DNA of 64,000 nt from Hafnia paralvei ATCC 29927 (GTDB lineage Bacteria; Pseudomonadota; Gammaproteobacteria; Enterobacterales; Enterobacteriaceae), in assembly GCF_001655005.1 (NCBI RefSeq), contig NZ_LXET01000013.1:168471-232470 (forward strand), in the 5' to 3' direction. A model generated the notes under the pieces. The model saw only the letters and a list, made by a program, of their open reading frames with translations, was not told where the DNA came from and made no database searches. A program made the position numbers and the translations under genes. Each line of letters begins with the position of its first letter. Position 1 is the stretch's first letter. This document shows positions 43,472-51,546 of the stretch, piece after piece.

Positions 43472-43990
43472 ATGAAACTCTGGAAAATTGTAGGTGGTGT
43501 TTTGATGACGGCAACAGTAGCGGGTTGTTCTTCGAATGCTGCTGACGTACCGACACCTGCTCCGGGTAATCAAATCACTGCAGATGCATCGCAGATTAGC
43601 GGTCCAGCAGTACGTGGTAGCGTTAATCTTCGTCAACGTATCGCACTGCCGCCAAATGCTGAAGTGACTGTCACCTTAGCAGACGTTTCTTTGGCCGATG
43701 CGCCAGCGCGCGTTCTGTCACAGAAAGTATTCCGCACCGATGGCAAACAGCCTCCATACAACTTTGTGCTGCCGTATAACCCACAGGATATCCAGCCAAA
43801 TCAGCGTATCAATCTGAGTGCGGCAATTAAAATTGATGGCCGCTTGGTGTTTATCACCGATACTTTGAATGAAGTCGTGAACAATAATGCGGGTACTCAG
43901 AAAGATCTGGTGCTGGTTCCTATTTCTGCTGATGGTGCAGCAACGGTTCTGAGTGAAAAACCTAAGTCTGTAGGCGCATCACCTCTTTAA
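43472..43990 (+). CDS. ybaY: YbaY family lipoprotein
   Basis: The 172-residue protein has a lipoprotein signal ending TVAGC (Cys 19) and a single YbaY/YscW-type beta domain (about 48-150, VRGSVNLRQRIALPPNAEVTVTLADVSLADAP). The domain is shared with pilotin-like lipoproteins of type III secretion. Its own role is unknown, and in E. coli it is linked to glycoprotein or stress annotations without firm evidence. It is shorter than E. coli YbaY (190 aa), mainly in the linker. A terminator follows and atl converges on it. Confidence 0.93.
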   Translation: MKLWKIVGGVLMTATVAGCSSNAADVPTPAPGNQITADASQISGPAVRGSVNLRQRIALPPNAEVTVTLADVSLADAPARVLSQKVFRTDGKQPPYNFVLPYNPQDIQPNQRINLSAAIKIDGRLVFITDTLNEVVNNNAGTQKDLVLVPISADGAATVLSEKPKSVGASPL

Positions 43991-44020
43991 TACTGATTTA
44001 TTTGGCTTTGGCTGACGTTA

Positions 44021-44050
44021 AAAACCTGCCCAGTGAGGCAGGTTTTTTTT
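44021..44050 (+). terminator. intrinsic terminator after ybaY
   Basis: AAAACCTGCC and GGCAGGTTTT pair around CAGTGA and are followed by more T, giving a run of eight. It touches the 3' end of atl. Confidence 0.88.
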
Positions 44051-44381
44051 ATGGCTTGGAGGGATCCCAGCCATAAAGAGCTAAATCGATAACTCCATTG
44101 GCATTAAAAGTAACCCCCTCATCCTGCAAGGCGGTGCGCTGGCGGATGTAGTCAGACCCGACAAGTGAGATATTTCCTGTGCGGTTGACAACGCGGTACC
44201 ACGGGAGTGTGGAGCCTTTAGGGAGTTTCCGCAGAATACCGCCAACCTGCCGTGCGGCGCGCGATGACCCCGCAAGGCGGGCAATTTGCCCATAGGTGGC
44301 CACTTTTCCATAAGGAACGGCGTGGATAGTCATCAACACACGTTGGCGAAAATTATCTTCAGGGGGAGTATCGTTTGGCAT
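44049..44381 (-). CDS. atl: alkyltransferase-like protein Atl (YbaZ)
   Basis: Atl proteins bind O6-alkylguanine in DNA and flag it for nucleotide excision repair. The 110 residues are related to the DNA-binding domain of O6-alkylguanine alkyltransferase. They have the helix-turn-helix YGQIARLAGSSRAARQVGGIL, but the PCHRV active site reads PWYRVV, so Trp replaces the acceptor Cys and no transfer is possible. E. coli Atl is 129 residues, so the N-terminus here is shorter. It converges on ybaY. Confidence 0.94.
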   Translation of the reverse strand: MPNDTPPEDNFRQRVLMTIHAVPYGKVATYGQIARLAGSSRAARQVGGILRKLPKGSTLPWYRVVNRTGNISLVGSDYIRQRTALQDEGVTFNANGVIDLALYGWDPSKP

Positions 44382-44563
44382 AGGGGATAGATTTTCGATT
44401 CAGTCATCCATTATCTAAGGTCAGTTTGCCATAAGGAATGGTGGGATAAAACGGTTGTTTAATAAAACGACGTTCGGTCGCCAGAGCCTTGCTTTTCGCG
44501 CGGTCATCACTGATAATGCCCCCGCACTGAAGTTGTTTGGTTTTAACTCAGGTGCTCATCAAT

Positions 44564-44677
44564 GGAGGCTCTGTTGGTTCTCCCGCAACGCTAACTTGTG
44601 AACTCGGTCAGATCCGGAAGGAAGCAGCCGCAGCAGGCGACGTGTGTGCCGGGATGTAGCTGGCAGGGCCTCCACCC
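44564..44677 (+). ncRNA. ffs: 4.5S signal recognition particle RNA
   Basis: These 114 bases have the length and sequence pattern of E. coli 4.5S RNA. The ends GGAGGCTCTGTTGG and GCAGGGCCTCCACCC pair with each other. The conserved Ffh-binding loops are CAGATCCGGAAGGAAGCAGC and its partner GTGTGTGCCGGGATGTAGCT. The RNA joins Ffh to target membrane proteins to SecYEG. The gene lies between atl and hha as in E. coli. No strong U-run terminator is seen directly after it, consistent with 3' processing. Confidence 0.97.
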
Positions 44678-45027
44678 ATTTAGGGCGACCTAAAAGCCAA
44701 TCAATACTCCAGTTTGTTTCTCTAAGCTTCTACATCGGTAGTACTTGCGTCCCGAAATCTCCACTCCAGATACCTCAAACTAGATAGTCTAGCTTTCCTG
44801 CGTGCCCATGCAGTGGTGACATTATCGTCTTACAGAAATCGCTAATGCTGTAACGCGCCTAGGTGACACCGTTGATAACGTATCAGATCAATATTAAATG
44901 AAAGTATTATCACACTCAGAAATTGAGATAGTTCAGAGGGTGGGGGCTCTCTTACTGAGATAGGGTTAAGTATAAGGGCGGCTGTTTTAGTGGTAAGTGC
45001 ATCCTATCACCAAAAGCAAAAAACGAC
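44678..45027. other. AT-rich region between ffs and hha, left part
   Basis: The gap from ffs to hha (44678-45337) lacks the ybaA, ylaB (pdeB), ylaC and maa genes that E. coli carries here. No complete gene was recognised in it. A minus-strand frame at 44952-45281 has no family resemblance. The right part holds a short frame, a tandem repeat and a terminator, listed separately. Confidence 0.5.
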
Positions 45028-45138
45028 ATGAGGCAGGTAGCCGCTGAAACCAAGCTTAATGATATTAAGGATAAAGCAGTCGATCTCGACAGGCTACGCC
45101 GAAGTACAAGCCGAAGTACAAATTTATCAGGTGAATAG
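45028..45138 (+). pseudogene. short open frame, possible gene remnant
   Basis: An ATG frame of 36 residues (MRQVAAETKLNDIKDKAVDL, then RLRRS and a duplicated RSTS) extends upstream without stop to 44959 but without another start codon. The charged, helical composition looks protein-like, and an intrinsic terminator follows within 20 bp. There is no ribosome site. It could be the tail of a decayed gene; I recognise no family. Its end is altered by the 12-bp tandem repeat, which duplicates RSTS-type codons. Confidence 0.2.
45098..45121. repeat. 12-bp tandem duplication
   Basis: GCCGAAGTACAA occurs twice head to tail, inside the short frame at 45028-45138. Being a multiple of three it keeps that frame open. 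Confidence 0.8.
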
Positions 45139-45153
45139 TAATAAATAGCAAAG

Positions 45154-45186
45154 AGGCCAGTGTATATAAATGATATTGGCCTTTTT
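45154..45186 (+). terminator. orphan intrinsic terminator
   Basis: AGGCCA and TGGCCT pair around a 17-base loop and are followed by TTTTT on the plus strand. No recognised plus-strand gene lies directly upstream except ffs about 480 bp away and the short frame at 45028. Confidence 0.6.
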
Positions 45187-45337
45187 CTACGTTCATTTGT
45201 TGTGCCAGAAACAATAGCACTTATTCTTAGATACACATGTACAAATGGAGAATCATCGATGGATAATCCAATTGATGACAATAATGACTAAATAATAAAT
45301 AAGGATAATTTCTTAAATGATGACTCTTTCGTCTTAA

Positions 45338-45541
45338 TTATCGTACATACTTCCACACTTCCGCTGGGATCTTGTCATATAGCTTGTTCATCGTTAGCTC
45401 TGCCAGACGGTGATCTGCCGCAGAGTAGAAGGTCTCTAGCTCATCGTCGGAAAGTTCATACTTATTTTTTTCAATCACGCGTTCGAGAGTGTCTAAGGTA
45501 GTGCACTTGCGCAAACGCATCAGGTAATCAATTTTAGTCAT
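45338..45541 (-). CDS. hha: haemolysin expression-modulating protein Hha (YmoA-like)
   Basis: Hha binds H-NS and helps silence horizontally acquired genes; with TomB it also behaves as a toxin-antitoxin pair in E. coli. The 67 residues, MTKIDYLMRLRKCTTLDTLE onward, contain YSAADHRLAELTMNKLYDKIP and a single Cys in RKCTT. The length equals Yersinia YmoA and is shorter than E. coli Hha (72), which has an extra N-terminal peptide. GAGGA lies upstream of the ATG. It is transcribed with tomB, 13 bp upstream. Confidence 0.96.
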   Translation of the reverse strand: MTKIDYLMRLRKCTTLDTLERVIEKNKYELSDDELETFYSAADHRLAELTMNKLYDKIPAEVWKYVR

Positions 45542-45554
45542 AAGGAGTCCTCGT

Positions 45555-45929
45555 CTAAAGGTTAAAATTTAATGCAGATGTGGTTTTTTCACCCGCTAAA
45601 TAACGCAAAATACGGCCTTTTGCTTTAAGCCATTTTTTAAGTTCTGGTTCGTTGATGCTGTAATTACTAAACAGACTGTATGTTTCGTCAAGATACTCAT
45701 CTAATATTTCAGTTAATTCTGAAGCATTTGGATACTTAATCTTGAATGTTAAACCAAAATTTGCAATATGTTCGTTTAATTCATTTAGTTGTAGATTGTC
45801 CACTGCTGTTGGGTCGTTGACCCAGCCATGATGGCTATCGCTCAGAACATCCATTCCTTGATTGTACAACATATTACATAGATATTTCAGCTCCGTAATA
45901 TCGTGCTGATAAGACGTATATTCATCCAT
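45555..45929 (-). CDS. tomB: Hha toxicity modulator / biofilm regulator TomB (YbaJ)
   Basis: TomB counteracts Hha and affects biofilm formation, reportedly by promoting oxidation of the single Hha cysteine. The 124 residues begin MDEYTSYQHDITELKYLCNM and contain HHGWVNDPTAVDNLQLNELNEHIANF, as in E. coli TomB (124 aa). It is the first gene of the tomB-hha unit. More than 500 bp of A/T-rich sequence lies upstream, including a 19-bp palindrome. Confidence 0.95.
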   Translation of the reverse strand: MDEYTSYQHDITELKYLCNMLYNQGMDVLSDSHHGWVNDPTAVDNLQLNELNEHIANFGLTFKIKYPNASELTEILDEYLDETYSLFSNYSINEPELKKWLKAKGRILRYLAGEKTTSALNFNL

Positions 45930-46445
45930 ATCATGCCCCCATCACGCTTAACGTGGTCTCAACGAATTAGTCGATGCTGCTAGATAATACAACAATAAAT
46001 CTGATAAGCAGTTTACAACCATAGAGCAATACTGAAGGCCGCAGTATCATAGCAAAAGCACATCGGGGTTGGCGATATTTTGTGTTAAGAAGTATTTAAT
46101 TAATACGTTTTGAGCGTTTTTTAAACACATCAACAAAGACACTAAACTTAATTATCGTCATGGAACCGAATAAGTGAATCAATAAGAAACAGAACTGTGA
46201 TTAGATTAATCACATTAGCGATCTCTTATGATTATTGCACAAATAATTGTCTATCCAAGAAGATTTTACCTTTTATTACGATATCCGTTTGTGTCGTGAC
46301 GTGCTAAGTCAGTCACTATCTATATAGTTTCGTGGTTTCAACGAGTTATTGATGCTATCACCCGTTGGTTGTGGCAAGGCTTTGGGAGGATTCTGAGTTC
46401 GTCAGCCCCATGACCGGGGCTGAGATAAGGCGATGTGCGTCGGCG
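45930..46445. promoter_or_regulatory. AT-rich region upstream of tomB with a 19-bp palindrome
   Basis: No gene is seen in this stretch. It contains the perfect dyad TGTGATTA-GAT-TAATCACA at 46196-46214, about 270 bp upstream of tomB, and a strong hairpin TCAGCCCC/GGGGCTGA at 46402-46423 just after rpmJ2. The hairpin has no U-run but probably ends or protects the rpmE2-rpmJ2 message. The A/T-rich composition fits an H-NS-bound region. Confidence 0.5.
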
Positions 46446-46586
46446 TTAGCGTTTTTTCTTCCCTCCTTGTACTGCTTTGAAGCGTGGGTTTGATTTGCAA
46501 ATAACAAATATGCGACCGTGACGCTTAACTATTTTGCAATCAGGGTGCCGTTGTTTGGCTGAACGTAATGAACTCAGAACTTGCAT
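46446..46586 (-). CDS. rpmJ2: alternative 50S ribosomal protein L36 (zinc-independent, YkgO)
   Basis: This 46-residue gene reads MQVLSSLRSAKQRHPDCKIV, then KRHGRIFVICKSNPRFKAVQ and GGKKKR. It is the L36 paralogue whose zinc ligands are incomplete, and it replaces RpmJ when zinc is scarce, freeing zinc from ribosomes. E. coli YkgO also has 46 residues. Its ATG shares one base with the rpmE2 stop (TAATG), so the two are coupled. It lies between tomB and acrB here, unlike in E. coli. Confidence 0.93.
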   Translation of the reverse strand: MQVLSSLRSAKQRHPDCKIVKRHGRIFVICKSNPRFKAVQGGKKKR

Positions 46587-46858
46587 TAGTTTTCCTCTGC
46601 TGATTTTTTCTTCGTCATGAAATGACCAAAGCGTTGCTGGAATTTTGCGGCGCTCCCTTCTTTTGAGAACTCTTTCTGCTTGCCGGTGTAATAGGCGTGT
46701 GACGCAGAGGAGACATCGAGCGTGACGTAGGGATACTTCACTCCATCCATTTCAATTTCTCGCTCGGAGTGAATGGTTGAGCCAATCTTGTAGTAAGCAT
46801 CAGCCGTCGTGTCATGAAAGACTACGGTGCGATAGTGCGGATGAATGTTGGGTTTCAT
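46586..46858 (-). CDS. rpmE2: type B 50S ribosomal protein L31 (zinc-independent, YkgM)
   Basis: The 90-residue type B L31 begins MKPNIHPHYRTVVFHDTTAD and contains SASHAYYTGKQKEF and GSAAKFQQRFG. It has no cysteine at all, so it needs no zinc, unlike L31 type A. It replaces RpmE under zinc limitation. A Zur-like palindrome overlaps the expected promoter 18 bp upstream of the ATG. AAGG lies 8 bases before the start. It is the first gene of the rpmE2-rpmJ2 pair. Confidence 0.96.
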   Translation of the reverse strand: MKPNIHPHYRTVVFHDTTADAYYKIGSTIHSEREIEMDGVKYPYVTLDVSSASHAYYTGKQKEFSKEGSAAKFQQRFGHFMTKKKSAEEN

Positions 46859-46876
46859 TATTCAAGCCTTAATTGA

Positions 46877-46891
46877 TGTTATAACATAACA
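46877..46891 (-). promoter_or_regulatory. Zur-box-like palindrome upstream of rpmE2
   Basis: TGTTATAACATAACA has six-base arms TGTTAT/ATAACA around AAC and resembles the core of known Zur sites (TGTTATANTATAACA type). In E. coli the ykgM operon is Zur-repressed, which fits the zinc-independent paralogues here. Confidence 0.75.
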
Positions 46892-46978
46892 ATAATTATG
46901 CGGCAGATATTTTATCGATGCAAGCGGATTGTTGCTCTATGGATGAGTTCGCGGTTAGTCGGGGAGTGATAGGGGCGT

Positions 46979-47004
46979 AAAAAAGGCCGCATTTGCGGCC
47001 TTTT
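46979..47004 (-). terminator. intrinsic terminator of acrAB
   Basis: AAAAGGCCGC and GCGGCCTTTT pair around ATTT. On the minus strand the stem is followed by TTTTTT, 15 bp after the acrB stop. The same stem sequence ends ppiD. Confidence 0.88.
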
Positions 47005-47018
47005 AGAGAGGAGAAAGA

Positions 47019-50000
47019 TTATTTCACCTGATGGTCAACGGCATGGCTGTGTTCGATATCTTCGCCACTTCGATTAAAGCGGCGACGAACCACAACGAAG
47101 AACATCGGTACGAAGAAGATGGCCAAGATGGTTGCAGAAATCATCCCGCCCATAACACCAGTACCTACTGCGTTCTGCGCGCCAGAACCCGCGCCAGAGC
47201 TGATAACCAATGGGAGAACCCCGAGCATAAATGCTAGAGATGTCATCAGGATCGGACGTAAACGCATACGAACGGATTCTAACGTCGCCTCGATCAGCCC
47301 TTTGCCTTCCTTATCCATCAAGTCTTTGGCGAACTCGACGATAAGTATGGCGTTCTTCGCTGATAGACCAATGGTGGTTAACAGACCCACCTGGAAGTAA
47401 ACGTCGTTATTCATACCGCGCATGGTTGCCGCCAATAATGCCCCAATAACGCCCAGTGGAACCACCAGCATAACGGAGAATGGAATTGACCAGCTCTCAT
47501 ACAGTGCCGCCAGACATAGGAACACGACAATCAACGAGATGGCATACAGTGACGGAGCCTGGTTTCCAGACAAACGTTCCTGATAAGACATCCCAGTCCA
47601 GTCATAACCGATACCGGTAGGCAGCTTAGTCACCAACTCTTCCATCAGGTTCATTGCTTCACCGGTACTCTTACCCGGTGCAGCTTCCCCTAGAATTTCC
47701 ATGGATGGCAGGCCGTTGTAACGTTCCAAACGAGGCGAACCATATTCCCATTTTGAGGATGAGAAGGCTGAGAACGGTACCATCTGTCCTGCATCACCAC
47801 GGACATAGTAGTTGTTGATATCGTTCGGCAACATACGGTATGGCGCATCAGCCTGTACGTAAACCTTCTTCACACGACCGCGGTCGATGAAGTCGTTCAC
47901 ATAAGTGCCCCCTAACGCAGTAGACAGCGTTTGGTTGATGTCTGAAATAGCGACACCTAAGGCCTGTGCTTTTTCCTGGTCGACGATAATTTTAAACTGC
48001 GGCGTATCTTCCAAACCGTTAGGACGTACACGAACCACGGTATCTGGATGCTCTGCTGCCATTCCTAACAGCTGATTACGCGCTTCGGTCAGTTTTTCAT
48101 GGCCTAGGCCAGCCTGATCGATAAGTTCAAAGTCAAAGCCCGTTGCCGTACCCAGTTCGATAATTGCTGGTAGGTTGAATGGGAACACCAGACCATCTTT
48201 AATCTTACTGAATGCGCCAGTTGCGCGGGCGATAATCGCTGGAACCTTGTTGTCGGCACCAGAACGCTCATCCCACGGTTTCAAGCTCACGAACGCCAAG
48301 CCGTTGTTCTGACCCTGACCGCTGAAGCCGAAGCCGCTAACGGTAAACACGGACTGAACGTTGGCTTTCTCTTTGTCTAAGAAGTAGTCGGTGACTTCAG
48401 CAAGAACTTTGTTGGTACGTTCCTGCGTGGCACCGGCTGGCAACTGAACCATGGTCAGGGCAATCCCCTGATCTTCATCTGGTAAGAAGGAGGTTGGCAT
48501 ACGAACAAACAGTAAGCCCATACCTACCACGATAACCAGATAGATCAGCAGATAGCGACCTGTACCACGCAGAATACCGGCAACGGAATTCGTGTAGTGC
48601 TCAGTGCTCTTTTCAAACATGTTGTTAAACCAACCGAAGAAGCCGGTGGTTTTACCATGTCCGCCTTTTTCAACGGGCTTAAGCATAGTGGCACACAGTG
48701 CCGGAGTCAGGATCATCGCGACCAGTACTGACAACACCATTGCGGAAACAATCGTGATAGAGAACTGACGATAGATTGCACCTGTTGAGCCACCAAAGAA
48801 CGCCATCGGGATAAATACTGCCGACAGTACCATCGCGATACCCACCAGCGCGCCCTGGATCTGTTCCATCGACTTACGGGTAGCTTCTTTTGGTGGTAGG
48901 CCCTCTTCGGCCATCACACGCTCAACGTTTTCCACCACAACGATGGCGTCATCCACCAATAGCCCTATCGCAAGCACCATACCGAACATCGTCAGGGTGT
49001 TTATCGAGTAACCAAAGGCTGACAGAATCGCAAAGGTACCCAACAGAACCACAGGTACTGCAATCGTTGGAATCAAGGTTGCGCGAATGTTCTGCAAGAA
49101 CAAATACATAACCAAGAATACCAATACGATCGCTTCTAACAGCGTTTTTACCACTTCGTTAATAGAAATTTTAACGAATGGCGTTGTGTCGTATGGATAC
49201 ACCACTTTCAGGCTGGCAGGGAAGAACGGTTCCAGCTTCGCCAGTTCTTTCTTAACCCCTTCGGCCGCATCCAGCGCGTTTGCACCGGTTGCCAGTTTAA
49301 TCCCCAGACCTGCAGCGGGTTTGCCGTTAAAGCGAGCGATAACGTTATAGTTCTCGCCGCCTAGTTCAATCTTCGCGACGTCACGCAACAGGACACGAGA
49401 GCCATCAGCTTGAACCTTCATCAGGATCTTGCCGAATTCTTCCGGAGTCTGTAAGCGAGTTTGTGCAATGATTGATGCGTTCAACTGCTGACCAGGAACC
49501 GGAGGAGCGCCACCCAATTGGCCAGCCGCAATCTGGTTGTTCTGGATTTTTATCTGGTTGATCACGTCCAGAGGAGTCATCTGATAGTTGTTCAGCTTGT
49601 TTGGATCTAACCAGATACGCATAGCGTACTGGGCACCAAACAGGGTGACATCACCAATGCCTTCGGAGCGGCTGATCGGATCCTTAATGTTGGAAGCCAC
49701 GTAGTCGGCGATATCGTCCTGAGACATACTACCGTCTTCAGAAATAAAGCCTGCAACCATCAGGAAGCTACTACTGGATTTCTCAACGCTGATCCCTTGT
49801 TGCTGAACTTCCTGCGGCAGCAACGGCGTTGCTAGCTGCAATTTGTTCTGCACCTGAACCTGTGCGATATCCGGGTCAGTACCAGACTGGAACGTCAGCG
49901 TGATCGACACGCTACCAGATGAGTCACTGGTAGAGGACATGTACATCAGATTATCGATACCGTTCATGTTCTGTTCGATAATCTGGGTAACCGTATCCTG

Positions 50001-50171
50001 TACCGTCTGCGCATCAGCACCAGGGTAGACTGCGGAGATCGACACCGCCGGCGGGGCAATCGTTGGATACTGCGCCACCGGTAGTTTCATAATCGCTAGC
50101 GCACCGGCCAGCATGATAATGATGGCGATAACCCAGGCGAATATAGGTCGATCTATAAAAAACTTAGCCAT
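47019..50171 (-). CDS. acrB: RND multidrug efflux pump AcrB
   Basis: AcrB is the trimeric inner-membrane proton/drug antiporter of the AcrAB-TolC pump. The 1050 residues (1049 in E. coli) have 12 membrane helices and two large periplasmic loops. The proton-relay aspartates are in LLVDDAIVVVENVERVM (about 407-408) and the partner Lys in GLSAKNAILIVEFAKD (about 940). The N-terminus MAKFFIDRPIFAWVIAIIIM is typical. It follows acrA by 45 bp and ends in an intrinsic terminator. Confidence 0.98.
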   Translation of the reverse strand: MAKFFIDRPIFAWVIAIIIMLAGALAIMKLPVAQYPTIAPPAVSISAVYPGADAQTVQDTVTQIIEQNMNGIDNLMYMSSTSDSSGSVSITLTFQSGTDPDIAQVQVQNKLQLATPLLPQEVQQQGISVEKSSSSFLMVAGFISEDGSMSQDDIADYVASNIKDPISRSEGIGDVTLFGAQYAMRIWLDPNKLNNYQMTPLDVINQIKIQNNQIAAGQLGGAPPVPGQQLNASIIAQTRLQTPEEFGKILMKVQADGSRVLLRDVAKIELGGENYNVIARFNGKPAAGLGIKLATGANALDAAEGVKKELAKLEPFFPASLKVVYPYDTTPFVKISINEVVKTLLEAIVLVFLVMYLFLQNIRATLIPTIAVPVVLLGTFAILSAFGYSINTLTMFGMVLAIGLLVDDAIVVVENVERVMAEEGLPPKEATRKSMEQIQGALVGIAMVLSAVFIPMAFFGGSTGAIYRQFSITIVSAMVLSVLVAMILTPALCATMLKPVEKGGHGKTTGFFGWFNNMFEKSTEHYTNSVAGILRGTGRYLLIYLVIVVGMGLLFVRMPTSFLPDEDQGIALTMVQLPAGATQERTNKVLAEVTDYFLDKEKANVQSVFTVSGFGFSGQGQNNGLAFVSLKPWDERSGADNKVPAIIARATGAFSKIKDGLVFPFNLPAIIELGTATGFDFELIDQAGLGHEKLTEARNQLLGMAAEHPDTVVRVRPNGLEDTPQFKIIVDQEKAQALGVAISDINQTLSTALGGTYVNDFIDRGRVKKVYVQADAPYRMLPNDINNYYVRGDAGQMVPFSAFSSSKWEYGSPRLERYNGLPSMEILGEAAPGKSTGEAMNLMEELVTKLPTGIGYDWTGMSYQERLSGNQAPSLYAISLIVVFLCLAALYESWSIPFSVMLVVPLGVIGALLAATMRGMNNDVYFQVGLLTTIGLSAKNAILIVEFAKDLMDKEGKGLIEATLESVRMRLRPILMTSLAFMLGVLPLVISSGAGSGAQNAVGTGVMGGMISATILAIFFVPMFFVVVRRRFNRSGEDIEHSHAVDHQVK

Positions 50172-50216
50172 GAATTACTGGCTCCTTTTTATCAATGTAT
50201 CAGCAACGAGCATCAC

Positions 50217-51407
50217 TTAAGACTTCTTAGGTTCGCTGGCTGCCGCATCTTTTGTTGAAGCGTTCCCTGCAGAGGCTTCTTCTACTTTCACTTGCACACC
50301 TGGACGGATTTTCTGCAAGCCGGTCACAATGACTTTGTCACCCGATTTCAAGCCTGCGGTTACCAGCCACTTATCGCCGATAGCCTGAGCTGCAGTCACG
50401 GTACGGTTTTCAACTTTGTTGTCCGCGCCGACGACCATGACGGTCGCTTCACCACGAGGGTTACGCGTAACCCCTTGCTGAGGAACTAACAGCGCGTTGT
50501 TCTTGATCCCTTCATCCAGACGAGCGCGCACAAACATGCCAGGCAACAAATCGCCTTTAGGGTTAGGGAATACGGCACGAATAGTGATTGAGCCAGTGCT
50601 TTCATCGACGGTGACGTCTGAGAATTCCAGAGCGCCAACCTGTGGGTACTTCTGGCCGTTCTCCAGAATCAACTCAACCTTCGCTTTCCCACCTTCTTGT
50701 TCCAAAGTGCCGTTAGCCAGCTCTTCTTTCAAACGCAGGAAATCGTTACTTGACTGAGTGACGTCAACGTAAATGGGGTCCAACTGCTGCACAGTTGCCA
50801 GCGCATTGGCCTGATTAGATGTGACTAATGCCCCTTCGGTAACGCTGGATTTCCCAATACGTCCGTTGATAGGCGAAGTGACTTTGGTATAAGCCAGATT
50901 AATACGAGCCGTTTCCACGGCCGCTTTTGCCGCGGTTACAGCGGCATCTGCCTGACGCGCATCGGCAACGGCAGTATCGTATTCTTGTTGACTGATGTAC
51001 TTAGTACCCACCAACGTTTTATAGCGATTTACCGTTAGGCGAGCGATGTTTGCAGCTGCTTCGGCTTTAGCCAAATCGCCACGCGCACTGTCATAAGCAG
51101 CCTGATAGGTCGCTGGATCAATTTGATACAGGGAAGAACCGGCCTGAATGTCACTGCCTTCAACGAAGTTACGCTTAAGGATGATACCGCCAACTTGTGG
51201 ACGAACTTCTGCGATGCGATATGCAGACGTACGGCCAGGAAGTTCAGTGGTGATGTTCAACGGCTCAGCTTTCAGCGTGACAACACCCACCTCAGGTGCG
51301 CTTTGCTGACCTTTTTGCTCGTTCCCGTCGTTACATCCTGTAAGAAGTAAACTACCAGAAAGCATTAGCACGGCCGCCAGAGGCGTTAACCCTCTGTTTT
51401 TATTCAT
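50217..51407 (-). CDS. acrA: RND efflux periplasmic adaptor AcrA
   Basis: AcrA is the lipid-anchored membrane-fusion protein joining AcrB to TolC. The signal MNKNRGLTPLAAVLMLSGSL ends with the lipobox LLTGC (Cys 24-25). The lipoyl, alpha-hairpin and beta-barrel regions follow (GRTSAYRIAEVRPQVGGIIL, YDSARGDLAKAEAAANIARL). The ATG at 51407 is chosen because GAGG lies 8 bases upstream and it equals the E. coli start. The product has 396 residues. It is divergent from acrR across a perfect operator palindrome. Confidence 0.97.
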   Translation of the reverse strand: MNKNRGLTPLAAVLMLSGSLLLTGCNDGNEQKGQQSAPEVGVVTLKAEPLNITTELPGRTSAYRIAEVRPQVGGIILKRNFVEGSDIQAGSSLYQIDPATYQAAYDSARGDLAKAEAAANIARLTVNRYKTLVGTKYISQQEYDTAVADARQADAAVTAAKAAVETARINLAYTKVTSPINGRIGKSSVTEGALVTSNQANALATVQQLDPIYVDVTQSSNDFLRLKEELANGTLEQEGGKAKVELILENGQKYPQVGALEFSDVTVDESTGSITIRAVFPNPKGDLLPGMFVRARLDEGIKNNALLVPQQGVTRNPRGEATVMVVGADNKVENRTVTAAQAIGDKWLVTAGLKSGDKVIVTGLQKIRPGVQVKVEEASAGNASTKDAAASEPKKS

Positions 51408-51494
51408 ATTTAACCTCAAGAGTCCGATTATTAAATGGGTATTGGATCATTTGTGAAAACCCATTGCTGCGCTAATTAAAACTGCATGTTATGG

Positions 51495-51518
51495 TACATA
51501 CATTCATGAATGTATGTA
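51495..51518. promoter_or_regulatory. AcrR operator, perfect 24-bp palindrome
   Basis: The half-site TACATACATTCA is followed immediately by its exact reverse complement. It occupies the position and sequence of the E. coli AcrR site (TACATACATT...AATGTATGTA), between divergent acrA and acrR. The central four bases differ from E. coli and make the symmetry complete. Confidence 0.93.
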
Positions 51519-51546
51519 AATCAAAGCACATTAAAAAAATAACGCC

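Noticed and set aside
44952..45281. A 109-codon minus-strand frame between ffs and hha
   Set aside because: It has no ribosome site or family resemblance, runs through the orphan terminator and the tandem repeat, and its Ser/Leu-rich composition is a typical shadow pattern.
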